Positions 26,687 through 35,483 of a DNA stretch of 64,000 bases are shown piece by piece (the stretch's first letter is position 1; every line of letters starts with the position of its first letter). Made by a program: the position numbers and the translations under genes. The stretch is taken from contig NC_008260.1 in the NCBI RefSeq assembly GCF_000009365.1, forward strand, positions 2,699,001-2,763,000. The letters run 5' to 3'. The DNA is from Alcanivorax borkumensis SK2 (GTDB lineage Bacteria > Pseudomonadota > Gammaproteobacteria > Pseudomonadales > Alcanivoracaceae). The notes beneath the pieces were generated by a model that had not been told where the DNA came from, searched no databases, and worked only from the letters and a program-made list of their open reading frames with translations.

Positions 26687-27439
26687 ATGCCGACACGTCA
26701 AAACATTCTCATCACTGGCGCCAGCTCAGGGCTTGGCGAAGGCATGGCGCGCCTGTTTGCCGCCATGGGCCGCAACTTGGCGTTGTGCGCTCGGCGTATG
26801 GATCGGCTGGAAGTGTTGAAGGCCGAGCTGGAAGAAAAACATCCCGGCATCAAGGTGCTGATTAAGCCGCTGGACGTGAACGACTACGACCAAGTGTTTG
26901 CGGTGTTCGATGCTTTCCGTACGGAAATGGCCGGCATCGATCGCATCATCGTTAACGCGGGCATGGGCAAGGGCCAACCCTTGGGCACCGGTTATTTCTA
27001 TGCCAACCGGCAAACCGCTGAAACCAACTTTGTTGCTGCCCTGGCCCAGGCCGAAGCGGCCATGGAAATTTTCCGCGCCCAGGACAGTGGCCACCTGGTA
27101 ATGATTTCTTCCATTAGCGCCATGCGCGGCATGAAGAAAAATTTGACCACCTATGCGGCCACCAAGGCCGGCGTGGCCATGCTAGCGGAAGGCCTGCAAA
27201 TGGAATTACAAGATTCGCCTATCAATGTAACCACTATTTTTCCGGGTTTTATTCGCACCGAGATCAACGAAAAACTGAAAAACACGCCCTTTATGGTGGA
27301 CACTGAAACCGGCTGCAAGGCGCTGGTTAAGGCCATAGAGAAAGAAGGCAAAAATGCCTCCGTACCTAGCTGGCCCTGGGGGCCACTCGGCTTCGCCATG
27401 CGCACCTTGCCGCTAAAAATGGTCGGCAAGATTATGTAG
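26687..27439 (+). CDS. Short-chain dehydrogenase/reductase
   Basis: 250 residues. 'ITGASSGLGEGMARLFA' at 8-24, 'VNAGMGKG' in the middle, active-site Ser in 'ISSISAMRGM' and 'YAATK'. 'IFPGFIRTEINEKLKNTPFMV' is like the group of SDRs often found in lipid-rich marine bacteria. The substrate is unclear. Upstream GCGGAGAAA is the ribosome site. A strong hairpin follows. Confidence 0.9.
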   Translation: MPTRQNILITGASSGLGEGMARLFAAMGRNLALCARRMDRLEVLKAELEEKHPGIKVLIKPLDVNDYDQVFAVFDAFRTEMAGIDRIIVNAGMGKGQPLGTGYFYANRQTAETNFVAALAQAEAAMEIFRAQDSGHLVMISSISAMRGMKKNLTTYAATKAGVAMLAEGLQMELQDSPINVTTIFPGFIRTEINEKLKNTPFMVDTETGCKALVKAIEKEGKNASVPSWPWGPLGFAMRTLPLKMVGKIM

Positions 27440-27477
27440 TAAGCGGCGTGCCACGCTGCAGGCTTTTCGCTTTACCA

Positions 27478-27519
27478 ACGCAAGAGGCCGCGCCAAACAT
27501 TAGGCGCGGCCTCTTGCGT
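27478..27519. terminator. 17-bp perfect hairpin between the SDR gene and pqiB
   Basis: ACGCAAGAGGCCGCGCC and its exact complement around an eight-base loop. No T-run follows, so it may act with Rho or as a transcript-end stabiliser between convergent genes. The core GGCCGCGC also forms the stem at 29700. Confidence 0.7.
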
Positions 27520-27566
27520 ATCACAACGGCAACACGATGCCCTGTTGCAGCTTGCCTTTGCTACGG

Positions 27567-28409
27567 TTATTTCCACTTCATAATCGGTGCCCATTCTTGC
27601 CAGTCATCTTCTGGCTGGCTGTAAAGGTCAAATCGCTCGCCCTCTTTGGCTAAGGGCCCCGCCTCTGTTGGCGTGGCAAAGCTGATGCCACCGCGTAACA
27701 GGTTTTCCAGAGAGCTGGCTTGGATTTGCGCACCTTTGAATAATCCCACATCGACGCTCAGCCCGGAGCTATTCCAAAAGCGGGTATTGCTGCGCACTAA
27801 CCGGGTGTATTTCGGCTCAATAATGGCCTGAACTTCCACAAAGCGGCCGCCCTGACTTAACTCACTTTCACCAATGGTGCCCACTTGTACATCGCGGTAG
27901 TAAATATGCCGGCCTTTTTTCAAGGAGCCCAGCTGCTTGGCCACCAGGGTGACTCTGAGACCCAGGTTGGGCTGCTGCTCAGGGGGTGTTTCCAGCCCGT
28001 CAAATTCCTTTACCGGCTCCCCCTCACCCGGCGACACCGCGATGTATTTTCCCGATACCAGGGTGTCCAGATTACGCGCACCCGCGATGCCCAGTTCCGG
28101 CTCTACAATCCAGAAACGGCTTTTCTCCCGGGCCAGCTTTTCCGCATCACGATTCAAGCTAGCATGGACCGTGACATGATTCAGATCGTCGCTGAGTACG
28201 ATTTTATCTACGCTACCCACAGGCACGCCCCGGTAGCGAAGATCAACCCCTGGCTTGATGCCTGCTCCGTTATCAAAGGTGATTTCAATTTGCACATCAC
28301 GCTGTAGCAACTGGTCGTACAGCAACCAGCCGGCCACTAGCAGGCTCACCAAGGGCACTAACCAAATGGGGGAAGGCCAGCGGGAGTGTTTCACTTCGGG
28401 GCTATCCAT
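27567..28409 (-). CDS. pqiB: PqiB-like MCE-domain protein (short)
   Basis: 280 residues from the ATG at 28409 (GGAG upstream). One N-terminal transmembrane helix, about residues 12-34 ('PIWLVPLVSLLVAGWLLYDQ'). Two MCE-type domains follow: 'ITFDNGAGIKPGVDLRYRGVPVGSVDKIVL' and 'VTLVAKQLGSLKKGRHIYYRDVQVGTIGESEL'. E. coli PqiB is 546 residues with three MCE domains, so this one is shorter. It likely forms part of an intermembrane lipid-transport needle with the PqiA-like proteins upstream, with which it overlaps by 8 bases. Confidence 0.88.
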   Translation of the reverse strand: MDSPEVKHSRWPSPIWLVPLVSLLVAGWLLYDQLLQRDVQIEITFDNGAGIKPGVDLRYRGVPVGSVDKIVLSDDLNHVTVHASLNRDAEKLAREKSRFWIVEPELGIAGARNLDTLVSGKYIAVSPGEGEPVKEFDGLETPPEQQPNLGLRVTLVAKQLGSLKKGRHIYYRDVQVGTIGESELSQGGRFVEVQAIIEPKYTRLVRSNTRFWNSSGLSVDVGLFKGAQIQASSLENLLRGGISFATPTEAGPLAKEGERFDLYSQPEDDWQEWAPIMKWK

Positions 28410-28917
28410 GGTCTGCTCCGTCAGGGTTTTGGATCCATAATTGTTGGGGCGAAAAGGCATGGGCAGACAACATGGTCAGCACCACGGCCAATGCAAAGGC
28501 GAGAATTCCCGGCCCCGGTTCCACTCGGGCCAAATTGCCGAATTCCACTACCGCTGCCAGTAATGCCACCACGAACACATCGAGCATGGACCAGCGGCCA
28601 ATCCAATACACCAAACGATAGGCGCGGGTACTGGTGCGTGGATTACTTTCGTGGGGAACGCGCCAGTAGATTACGGCCAATACCAGCACTTTAAAGAACG
28701 GCACCAGTAAGCTGGCAATGAACACAATAATGGCAATGCCGGGCATGCCGGCTTCAAACAATTGCCAAATACCATCGGCAATAGTGCTGGCTTTTCCTTT
28801 GCCGGTTTCGATAACGGTCATGATGGGCAGCAAATTTGCGGGCACCAGCCACACCACAGCCGCGATCAATAATGCCCAGGCCAATGGCCGATGGCCTGGG
28901 GTCGCCTCAGTGGCCAT
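28402..28917 (-). CDS. PqiA-like membrane protein, second half
   Basis: 171 residues from ATG at 28917. Four transmembrane helices, with the PqiA repeat unit 'PANLLPIMTVIETGKGKASTIADGIWQLFEAGMPGIAIIVFIASLLVPFFKV' and 'WSMLDVFVVALLAAVVEFG'. Corresponds to the C-terminal PqiA domain. Separate from the first-half gene by a stop and an 11-base overlap, so the two are coupled in translation. Confidence 0.85.
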   Translation of the reverse strand: MATEATPGHRPLAWALLIAAVVWLVPANLLPIMTVIETGKGKASTIADGIWQLFEAGMPGIAIIVFIASLLVPFFKVLVLAVIYWRVPHESNPRTSTRAYRLVYWIGRWSMLDVFVVALLAAVVEFGNLARVEPGPGILAFALAVVLTMLSAHAFSPQQLWIQNPDGADHG

Positions 28918-29530
28918 GCCGTGCCTCCAGCAGCCGTTGCAGCTGATCCGGTTGTGCCAAGGTTTCCACAATAAGACGCAACAACACCGCCACCACCAAG
29001 CAGAACAAGCCCGCACCGGGGGTCACTGTGGCCATATCACCCAGCTTGGTCATGGCGATAAGAATGCCGAGCAGAAAAATATCCGTCATCGCCCATTCCC
29101 GGCTGTGCCGATACGCCTTCATCCAAAACGGAGCTAGCGATGTCGCCGCAGGCGTATCGGTACGGGCCGCCCATAACAGACGCCCCACTGACAATAAATT
29201 TAACAGCGGCATAAGCACCAGGGTAAACAGCAGCAATAGGCCCACCGGAAGGTAGATGCCTTGCATGAGGCGCAGTACACAATCCAGCAGGCTGGCTTCA
29301 CGGTCCAAGCCCAGGTTTTCCAAACGCATTAACGGCAGAATCAGGGCGGGCAACCACAACACAGAGGTGGTCACCGTTAGCGCAAGCAAAGAATCTGGGC
29401 GCAAGGTCCAGGCGCCACTTAACTGGCACTCGCAGCGAGGGCAGCGCCATGTGCCACGGGCGCGCTGGGGCTGGGAAGGCGCAGCAAGCTGAGTACCGCA
29501 ATCCGGGCACTGCAACGCATCAGTAGACAT
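28907..29530 (-). CDS. PqiA-like membrane protein with zinc-finger start, first half
   Basis: 207 residues from ATG at 29530 (GGGGAG upstream). The N-terminal CxxC pairs 'LQCPDCG' and 'WRCPRCECQL' make a zinc ribbon, as in PqiA. It is followed by four transmembrane helices with the family's 'PALILPLMRLENLGLDREASLLDCVLRLMQGIYLPVGLLLLF' and 'WAMTDIFLLGILIAM'. Normal PqiA joins this half to the second in one roughly 415-residue chain. Confidence 0.87.
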   Translation of the reverse strand: MSTDALQCPDCGTQLAAPSQPQRARGTWRCPRCECQLSGAWTLRPDSLLALTVTTSVLWLPALILPLMRLENLGLDREASLLDCVLRLMQGIYLPVGLLLLFTLVLMPLLNLLSVGRLLWAARTDTPAATSLAPFWMKAYRHSREWAMTDIFLLGILIAMTKLGDMATVTPGAGLFCLVVAVLLRLIVETLAQPDQLQRLLEARHGH

Positions 29531-29699
29531 CAACTCCCCTCCCCTAAGCTCGGACACCGCTAGCTCCAGCCAATAACCGTACCAGAATGCCTTCCCCTGT
29601 GCGGAAAGAACGTGAACGAGAGGCGGAATTTTACGGGGTTTTATAAACCCCGTTTAAGGTGGAAACAGGCTCCGTGTTTTATGGATTTCAAACAAAAAA

Positions 29700-29731
29700 G
29701 GCCGCGCTCAATTTTTAGGGCGCGGCCTCTT
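29700..29731 (-). terminator. Terminator after the DEAD-box helicase gene
   Basis: GGCCGCGC / GCGCGGCC stem with a 12-base loop and a T-run on the minus strand. Confidence 0.8.
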
Positions 29732-29790
29732 GGATTTATAAAACGATGCTAGGCGTAGTGCCTTTTCACGCTCTCAATCTAGTTACGTTA

Positions 29791-31143
29791 TCAATCTAGG
29801 GGACCGGGGGTCTTTTTGCGCTTCACTGTGGCAAACCCGCCTTTGGTGTCTTGGCTCGGCGGCCTGGCATTGCGCTTGGGTTTAGCGGCGTTTTTCTTGG
29901 CTCCGGATTTCTTGATACCTTTTTTAGCATCTTCTTTTTTCTTCATTTTTTTCTTTTTATTACCGGCAGCCTTACCGTTGGATTTCAGGTTTTTCGGCCC
30001 CAGGAAGTTGCCCCGCAGGGCTTCCACCAAGCGGTATTCAAAATTTTGACGCAGGTAACGTTGAATACTCGCCATCAAATTCCATTCGTGGGCGGCAATC
30101 AGGGAAATTGCGGTGCCTTCCCCCCCCACTCGCCCGGTGCGACCAATACGATGCACGTACTCGTCGCCACTGCGAGGCATGTCGAAGTTGATCACCAAGT
30201 CCAGGTTATCCACGTGGATACCTCGGGCAGCCACGTCTGTGGCGACCAGCACTTTCACGGCGCCGGTTTTAAGACGATCCATGGCCAGCTTGCGATCTTT
30301 CTGATCTTTCTCGCCGTGCAGCACAAACACTTTCAGGTTAGAGGCCACCAGCACACCGCAAAGCCGATCGGCTTGTTCACGGGTATTGGTGAACACTACC
30401 GCTTTATCATAGGTTTCATTGGCTAGCAGCCATTGCACTAACCGTTCTTTGTGCTTCACATCGTCGGCAGTGATGATCTGCTGGCTCACAGATTCATTCA
30501 GGTCACGCACGGAATCGAGCACCAGCGAGCGGGGGTCGCGAAGCACACTGCTGATCATGTTTTCCATGGCGTTACCGCCCGTGGTGGCGGAGAACAACAG
30601 GGTCTGCCGCTCGGGCCGGCATTCCGCGGCCAGGCGCAGCACGTCGTCGTTGAAGCCCATGTCGAGCATGCGATCGGATTCATCCAACACCAGCATTTCC
30701 AGATCCTGCAAAAGCAGGTTGCCGGCATCTAGATGCTCGATGAGGCGCCCCGGGGTGCCAATAAGAATTTCCGGGTTCTTGCGCATTTTGGCCGCCTGCA
30801 CTTTGAAGTCTTCACCGCCGGTGAGCAGCTCGGCTTTAATGAAGGTATAACGGCCTAGCGCTTCTACTTGCTTGAGGGTCTGCTGGGCCAACTCGCGAGT
30901 GGGCAACAGAATCAAGGCGCGGGTGTCGGTACGCGGGCGGGAATATTGGAGCAGCTGATGCAGCATGGGCAGCAAAAATGCCGCGGTTTTACCGCTACCG
31001 GTGCGGGCCACTACACGCAAATCGCGGCCTTCAAGCGCCGCAGGAATGGCTGCCGTCTGAACAGGGGTCGGGGTGGTAATTTCCAGCTCACCAAGCGCCT
31101 TGATTAAGCGCTCATGCAGGTTCAGGTCGGCAAACGAAGACAT
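29791..31143 (-). CDS. DEAD-box ATP-dependent RNA helicase (RhlE/SrmB-like)
   Basis: 450 residues. Q motif 'TTPTPVQTAAIPAALEGRDL', Walker A 'ARTGSGKT', motif Ia 'PTRELAQQ', motif II written 'DESD' instead of DEAD, motif III 'SAT', then 'VVFTNTREQADRL', 'VATDVAARGIHVDNLDLVINFD' and 'HRIGRTGR'. The C-terminal roughly 75 residues are a lysine-rich disordered tail with repeats of KK and AKK, likely RNA-binding. Acts in ribosome assembly or RNA decay by family analogy. Confidence 0.92.
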   Translation of the reverse strand: MSSFADLNLHERLIKALGELEITTPTPVQTAAIPAALEGRDLRVVARTGSGKTAAFLLPMLHQLLQYSRPRTDTRALILLPTRELAQQTLKQVEALGRYTFIKAELLTGGEDFKVQAAKMRKNPEILIGTPGRLIEHLDAGNLLLQDLEMLVLDESDRMLDMGFNDDVLRLAAECRPERQTLLFSATTGGNAMENMISSVLRDPRSLVLDSVRDLNESVSQQIITADDVKHKERLVQWLLANETYDKAVVFTNTREQADRLCGVLVASNLKVFVLHGEKDQKDRKLAMDRLKTGAVKVLVATDVAARGIHVDNLDLVINFDMPRSGDEYVHRIGRTGRVGGEGTAISLIAAHEWNLMASIQRYLRQNFEYRLVEALRGNFLGPKNLKSNGKAAGNKKKKMKKKEDAKKGIKKSGAKKNAAKPKRNARPPSQDTKGGFATVKRKKTPGPLD

Positions 31144-31190
31144 AACAGGCTAACTCCATGAATAAGGCGAACATTGTAGCATCCAGAGCC

Positions 31191-31224
31191 GTTGAAAGTT
31201 CACCGTTAAACGTGGAAACACAGT
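31191..31224. repeat. Intergenic GTTGAAAGTTCACCGTTAAACGTGGAAAC element
   Basis: Several GTTGAA/GTTAAA/GTGGAA words in tandem upstream of the helicase gene. Same family as the other GTTGAAC elements of this window. Confidence 0.35.
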
Positions 31225-31339
31225 GATCGGTGCAACCCGGGCCTGAACGGTTATTGCTTCGCGCTGGCCACATGGAAGGCCGGGCGCCACGCCAACAGCC
31301 CTGCCCACGCCTTTCTACTTTGAATGCTCTCCTTTCTGC

Positions 31340-31555
31340 TCAATCCCCCACCCGAGCAAAGCGGGGCTGCACTTTGCCATCTCGCTCTACGGTCTCGATA
31401 AACATGGCCAATGGGCGCACCCACAGGGCCTGATCCCCGTAGAGCGGGTGGTAAACCACCACGGTTTCGCCGGTCTCAGAATGGGTTGCCAAGCCAAGCA
31501 CTTGGTATTCGTTACCTTTGAAGTGCCGGTAACGACCGGGTTGCAACTCGCTCAT
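31340..31555 (-). CDS. DUF1653 small protein
   Basis: 71 residues from the ATG at 31555 (AGGAGA upstream; overlaps the hydrolase stop as ATGA). 'LQPGRYRHFKGNEYQVLGLATHSETGETVVVYHPLYGDQALWVRPLAMFIETV' is the DUF1653 domain, a small beta-fold protein of unknown role found alone or fused. Co-transcribed with the alpha/beta hydrolase before it. Confidence 0.88.
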   Translation of the reverse strand: MSELQPGRYRHFKGNEYQVLGLATHSETGETVVVYHPLYGDQALWVRPLAMFIETVERDGKVQPRFARVGD

Positions 31556-32265
31556 GGCACATCTCCTGGTAGCGGGCTGCGCGGCAAACGCTCGGCAATG
31601 GCCGCCAGCACTTGAGGATTCCACGGTAGCCCCACATGGGTACCCTGCACTTCCACATTTTCAGTCATTGGCCCGCTTTCTTCCTGGCTGCACTGCCAAG
31701 CCACGATGCCGTCTTCACGGGTAAAGATGGCTGTGCACGGCACGGGTGGGGCCGCAATGCGTTGGTTAAAGGCCTCCCTGTCGGTTGGAGGTCGATTCGG
31801 ATTGAACCAACTAAAAAGCGTGGACACATTATTGGCGTCTGGATCGCCATTGATAGGGCTACCCAGAGTAAAGACCTGACTCACCAGATCAGGAAAGGCC
31901 CGCGCCAGTTCCCGAGCAAACACTCCGCCCAAGCTCCAACCTACTAGCGCGACCGGTTGCTGGTGCCGCGCGCTGATTTCTTGCAACTGGGTAACTAACA
32001 GGTTTTTACGTTTGCTATTCATGCCCAGATTCGTGCCCTGGGCCCAGCCATACACGTTATACCCCAGCTTACCCAGGGCCATGCGCAAGGGCCGAGTGCT
32101 CAAGTCGCTGGCCCCAAAACCGGGCAAAACAATCACGGGCTGCCTTTTACCTAACGGCAGTTGCTTGTGCTCCAAGCCCCGTAAAAGGTAGCGCCCATAG
32201 GCCCATGCTGCGCGGCTTTCGCCTAGCAGAAGTTTGATTGATGGTGGTGCGATAACAGGTGTCAT
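31552..32265 (-). CDS. Alpha/beta hydrolase (lipase-like)
   Basis: 237 residues from ATG at 32265 (MTPVIAPPS); earlier starts at 32295 or further up add unconserved sequence. 'VIVLPGFGASDLSTRPLRMALGKLGYNVYGW' and nucleophile elbow 'GWSLGG' are typical of the triacylglycerol lipase/esterase-like group; 'CTAIFTREDGIVAW' carries the Asp and 'GTHVGL' the His. No signal peptide from this start. Substrate not known. Confidence 0.87.
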   Translation of the reverse strand: MTPVIAPPSIKLLLGESRAAWAYGRYLLRGLEHKQLPLGKRQPVIVLPGFGASDLSTRPLRMALGKLGYNVYGWAQGTNLGMNSKRKNLLVTQLQEISARHQQPVALVGWSLGGVFARELARAFPDLVSQVFTLGSPINGDPDANNVSTLFSWFNPNRPPTDREAFNQRIAAPPVPCTAIFTREDGIVAWQCSQEESGPMTENVEVQGTHVGLPWNPQVLAAIAERLPRSPLPGDVP

Positions 32266-32486
32266 TACTGGCCCTCGGGCTGTTTCCGGCGCCATTAGCA
32301 ACGGCGCATTATGGAACAATGGTAACCTGTCTGAGTGGGGTGGGGGTGGCTGACTGGCGACCGGCAGCAGCCAGACGGTCAATGATTTGCCGGGGAACGG
32401 TCTGCAGCGAATACAGTCATACTCTGCCAGCGGGGTCGGACGACTCACCCTTTTACGCAACCTATTTTTATCAACAAGGAGCGCCC

Positions 32487-33053
32487 ATGAAAAAAGGATT
32501 TATCGCTTTCATTACTGCCTCATTACTCAGCAGCACTGGCATGGCCATGGCTACCCCCCCTAGCAGCCCGAACGTATTTGGCTGGGTGGAAAAGTCCATG
32601 TTGATGCCCTGGGGTGTGGAATTGAAAACCAAGCTGGACAGCGGCGCGCTCACTTCGTCTCTGCACGCCACCGATGTGGATGTTTTCGAGAAAGATGGCG
32701 ACGACTGGGTACGCTTTACCGTGGATGTAGTGGATGAGGCCACCGGCAAAAAAGTGGAAAAAACCTTTGAGAAACCACGCTACCGTAAAGTGGTGATTCG
32801 GGGTGCCGGCGGCACCGAGCGTCGTCCGGTGGTATTAATGAAAGTGTGCATGGGCAACACGGTATATGAAGAACAGTTCACCCTGAATGACCGGTCTGAC
32901 ATGATTTATCCGGTTCTTCTCGGCCGGCGCACCATTTCTCACTTGGGTTATCTGGACGTGACACAGACCTTCCAGCATTCACCCCAATGCGATGAGAATT
33001 CGCCGGTGAAAATGGATAAAGACCAACAGGACGATAAGGACATTGAGGACTGA
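32487..33053 (+). CDS. Retropepsin-like ATP-dependent zinc protease family protein
   Basis: 188 residues. Signal peptide (MKKGFIAFITASLLSSTGMAMA), so exported. 'VELKTKLDSGALTSSLHA' is the Asp-Ser-Gly-Ala retropepsin-type catalytic motif of this family (PF05618), with 'LLGRRTISHLGYLDVTQTF' near the end. Family members are often called ATP-dependent zinc proteases, but the fold and motif point to an aspartic protease. AAGGA precedes the ATG. Divergent from the lipase-like gene; its C-terminus is acidic. Confidence 0.85.
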   Translation: MKKGFIAFITASLLSSTGMAMATPPSSPNVFGWVEKSMLMPWGVELKTKLDSGALTSSLHATDVDVFEKDGDDWVRFTVDVVDEATGKKVEKTFEKPRYRKVVIRGAGGTERRPVVLMKVCMGNTVYEEQFTLNDRSDMIYPVLLGRRTISHLGYLDVTQTFQHSPQCDENSPVKMDKDQQDDKDIED

Positions 33054-33096
33054 GCAGCAACGCGCATCGCTGTCATCAAATGATTAAACGCATTAC

Positions 33097-33124
33097 CCGC
33101 GCCCCTGAATGGGGAGCGCGGGCA
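33097..33124. terminator. GC-rich hairpin between the protease-like gene and rdgC
   Basis: CCCGCGC / GCGCGGG stem with further partial pairing inside, located between convergent genes. No clear T-run. Confidence 0.45.
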
Positions 33125-33144
33125 AAGCCTTTGCGAAACGGCGG

Positions 33145-34050
33145 TTACGCCGGATTCACTTCAAAATAACCGTACAGGCTGTCAATGGCGTCGCGTAGCA
33201 CCTTGCCCTGCAAGCTAATACGCGCCTGCAATTCGGCTACCGCGTCTTCTGCGTCCAGTGCATCTATGTTTTCCTGTAGCAGATCCAGCGCCTTAATACG
33301 CTTGATCTCCAGCTTGTCGTTGATATCCAGTTCTAACGAATCCTGCCAAGCCAAGTTGATACGGGTGGCGACCATCCCCGTTTCCAGGTGTGCGAGAATT
33401 TCTTCCTGCCCTAGGTCCACGGCGGTGAACTTGACTGCGGCCCCTTCATCCTTGATGCCTTTCAGCTCACAACGGTCTCCCAGAGTGAAGCCTTCCGGCA
33501 GCAGTTTGGTATCGCGCAACCAATTGCTAAAGCTTGTGTAAGGGGCCGAGTTTGGCGCCGGGTACGCTACGGGCAGGGTGCCGATGGCTTTACGCAGGCA
33601 GGCGATGACTTCTTCACCGCGACTGGCGGAGGAAGAATCCACCATTACCCGCTTACGCTCAGTGTCGATAAGCAAGGAGGTGCGGCGCGAGCGAGTAAAA
33701 GCCCGAGGCATCAGCTCGAAGGTAATCTGCTCTTTAAGATCGGCCTTTTCTTTGCGCCCAACCTTGCGACCTTCTTCTTGCTGAATGTGCTCCACTTTTT
33801 CATCCAACAGTTCCTTGATCACCGGCCCAGGCAACAAGCGAGCGGTTTCTTGATAGGTGCAAAAAATAAACCCGTCCACCGCGTAGGCCATGGGGTCTTG
33901 CCCCTTGAGCGGCGGCACAAACCCTTCTGTGCGCTCCGTCTGCGAGCCACAGGGTTGGCAACGGTTCTGGTCGAGAATTTCATCCAGTTCGGCCACGGAG
34001 CAGGGGAAGGCTTCTTCACCCACAAAGACAGTCAGGTTCTTGATCCACAT
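33145..34050 (-). CDS. rdgC: Recombination-associated protein RdgC
   Basis: 301 residues from ATG at 34050 (MWIKNLTVF); 34062 is a weaker alternative. Typical RdgC segments include 'EGFVPPL', 'GSQTERTEGF' and 'RTSLLIDTERKRVMVDSSS'. RdgC forms a ring dimer on DNA and limits RecA loading. Monocistronic, convergent with the protease-like gene. Confidence 0.93.
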   Translation of the reverse strand: MWIKNLTVFVGEEAFPCSVAELDEILDQNRCQPCGSQTERTEGFVPPLKGQDPMAYAVDGFIFCTYQETARLLPGPVIKELLDEKVEHIQQEEGRKVGRKEKADLKEQITFELMPRAFTRSRRTSLLIDTERKRVMVDSSSASRGEEVIACLRKAIGTLPVAYPAPNSAPYTSFSNWLRDTKLLPEGFTLGDRCELKGIKDEGAAVKFTAVDLGQEEILAHLETGMVATRINLAWQDSLELDINDKLEIKRIKALDLLQENIDALDAEDAVAELQARISLQGKVLRDAIDSLYGYFEVNPA

Positions 34051-34268
34051 AGAGTTTTCCAAAAGCAGGGGCAGTGAGAAAATGCACTGCCGATAATGAG
34101 GGCGGCCAACGCCGGTCGGCCACAGTAGCGAAATGCCGAGGGCGGCTCAAGCAGGGAAGCACCCCAGCCTGCCGGGAATCAAACCAGGATTCATCAGGAA
34201 CCCAACCGCCACTGGCAAAGTCCCACTATCAGAAACGCAAATACACACAGGCTTAACAGGAGCAGACC

Positions 34269-35222
34269 ATGAAAACGCTGACTTTCGAAAATGGTGACAC
34301 CCTACCCATGCTGGGCCTGGGCACCTGGAAATCCGCTCCCGGCGAGGTGTACAACGCCGTCAGAAGCGCCATTGAGATGGGTTATCGGCATATCGACTGT
34401 GCCCATATTTATGGCAACGAGGACGAAATCGGCAGAGCCCTAAGCGATGTATTGTCCGCCGGCACAGTAACCCGCGAACAATTGTGGATTACCTCAAAAC
34501 TGTGGAACAGTGACCATGCCCCCGAGGATGTTCAGCCCGCACTGGAAACCACCTTACGTAACCTGCAGCTGGATTATCTCGACCTTTATCTCATGCACTG
34601 GCCGGTCGCTCTGAAGCCGGGCGTATCCTTTCCTGAATCTGCCGACGACATGGTGTCACTGAACGATTTACCGGTGGAAACCACCTGGGCGGCCATGGAA
34701 GCGCTGGTGGACAACAATCTGACTCGGCAGATCGGCGTGTCGAATTTCAGCGTAAAAAAACTGCAGGATTTAATAGGCAAGGCACAACGCAAACCCGCCA
34801 TGAACCAAGTAGAGCTACATCCTTATTTGCAACAACAGAGCATGCTGGATTTCTGCCAACAACAAGGCATCCATCTCACGGCCTATGCTCCACTGGGCTC
34901 ATCCGATCGCCCCGCTGGCTTAAAAGCTGAGGGCGAACCGGCACTGCTGGAAGACCCGATTATCCATGAGATTGCTGACCGTCATCGTGCCAGCCCGGCT
35001 CAAGTGTTGATCAGCTGGGCTCTACATCGCAACACAGCGGTAATCCCCAAATCGGTTAACCCGGAGCGCCTAAAACAAAACCTGGCTGCCGAGGAACTGA
35101 CCCTCAGCGACGAGGACATGGATGCCATTCGCTCACTGGACAAGCATCGCCGTTACGTGGACGGTGGTTTCTGGGCACAACCGGGCAGCGATTACACTGT
35201 CGCTAATCTTTGGGATGATTGA
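34269..35222 (+). CDS. Aldo/keto reductase
   Basis: 317 residues. Catalytic tetrad Asp and Tyr in 'DCAHIYGNE', Lys in 'TSKLW' and His in 'LMHWPV'. 'LGLGTWKSAPGEVYNAVRSAIEMGYRHIDCA' at the N-terminus and 'IPKSVNPERLKQN' for NADPH binding are diagnostic. It likely reduces aldehydes or ketones with NADPH. AGGAGCAG lies before the start. First of the detoxification block. Confidence 0.92.
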   Translation: MKTLTFENGDTLPMLGLGTWKSAPGEVYNAVRSAIEMGYRHIDCAHIYGNEDEIGRALSDVLSAGTVTREQLWITSKLWNSDHAPEDVQPALETTLRNLQLDYLDLYLMHWPVALKPGVSFPESADDMVSLNDLPVETTWAAMEALVDNNLTRQIGVSNFSVKKLQDLIGKAQRKPAMNQVELHPYLQQQSMLDFCQQQGIHLTAYAPLGSSDRPAGLKAEGEPALLEDPIIHEIADRHRASPAQVLISWALHRNTAVIPKSVNPERLKQNLAAEELTLSDEDMDAIRSLDKHRRYVDGGFWAQPGSDYTVANLWDD

Positions 35223-35483
35223 CGCTAGCAAAAAAATCGAGGGGTTTTTGTAACGCCGTGGCCGGCACCTGCATCTACTGGCATTGATTTCCCACACTCC
35301 ATTATCAGGGAGCCACTGAAAAACGCCTTACGTGCTTAACGTGGCCTTACGCGTGCAGCGGTTGTTTCTTGCCTTCACGGGCGGGGGCGCCCCTTCCTAG
35401 GGATTGGGTTCAACCGATGTGCGCTTAAGGCCCAGCATTCACGGCGCTTTTTAGCGGCGCCTTAATAGCAAAAAGGATCGACC

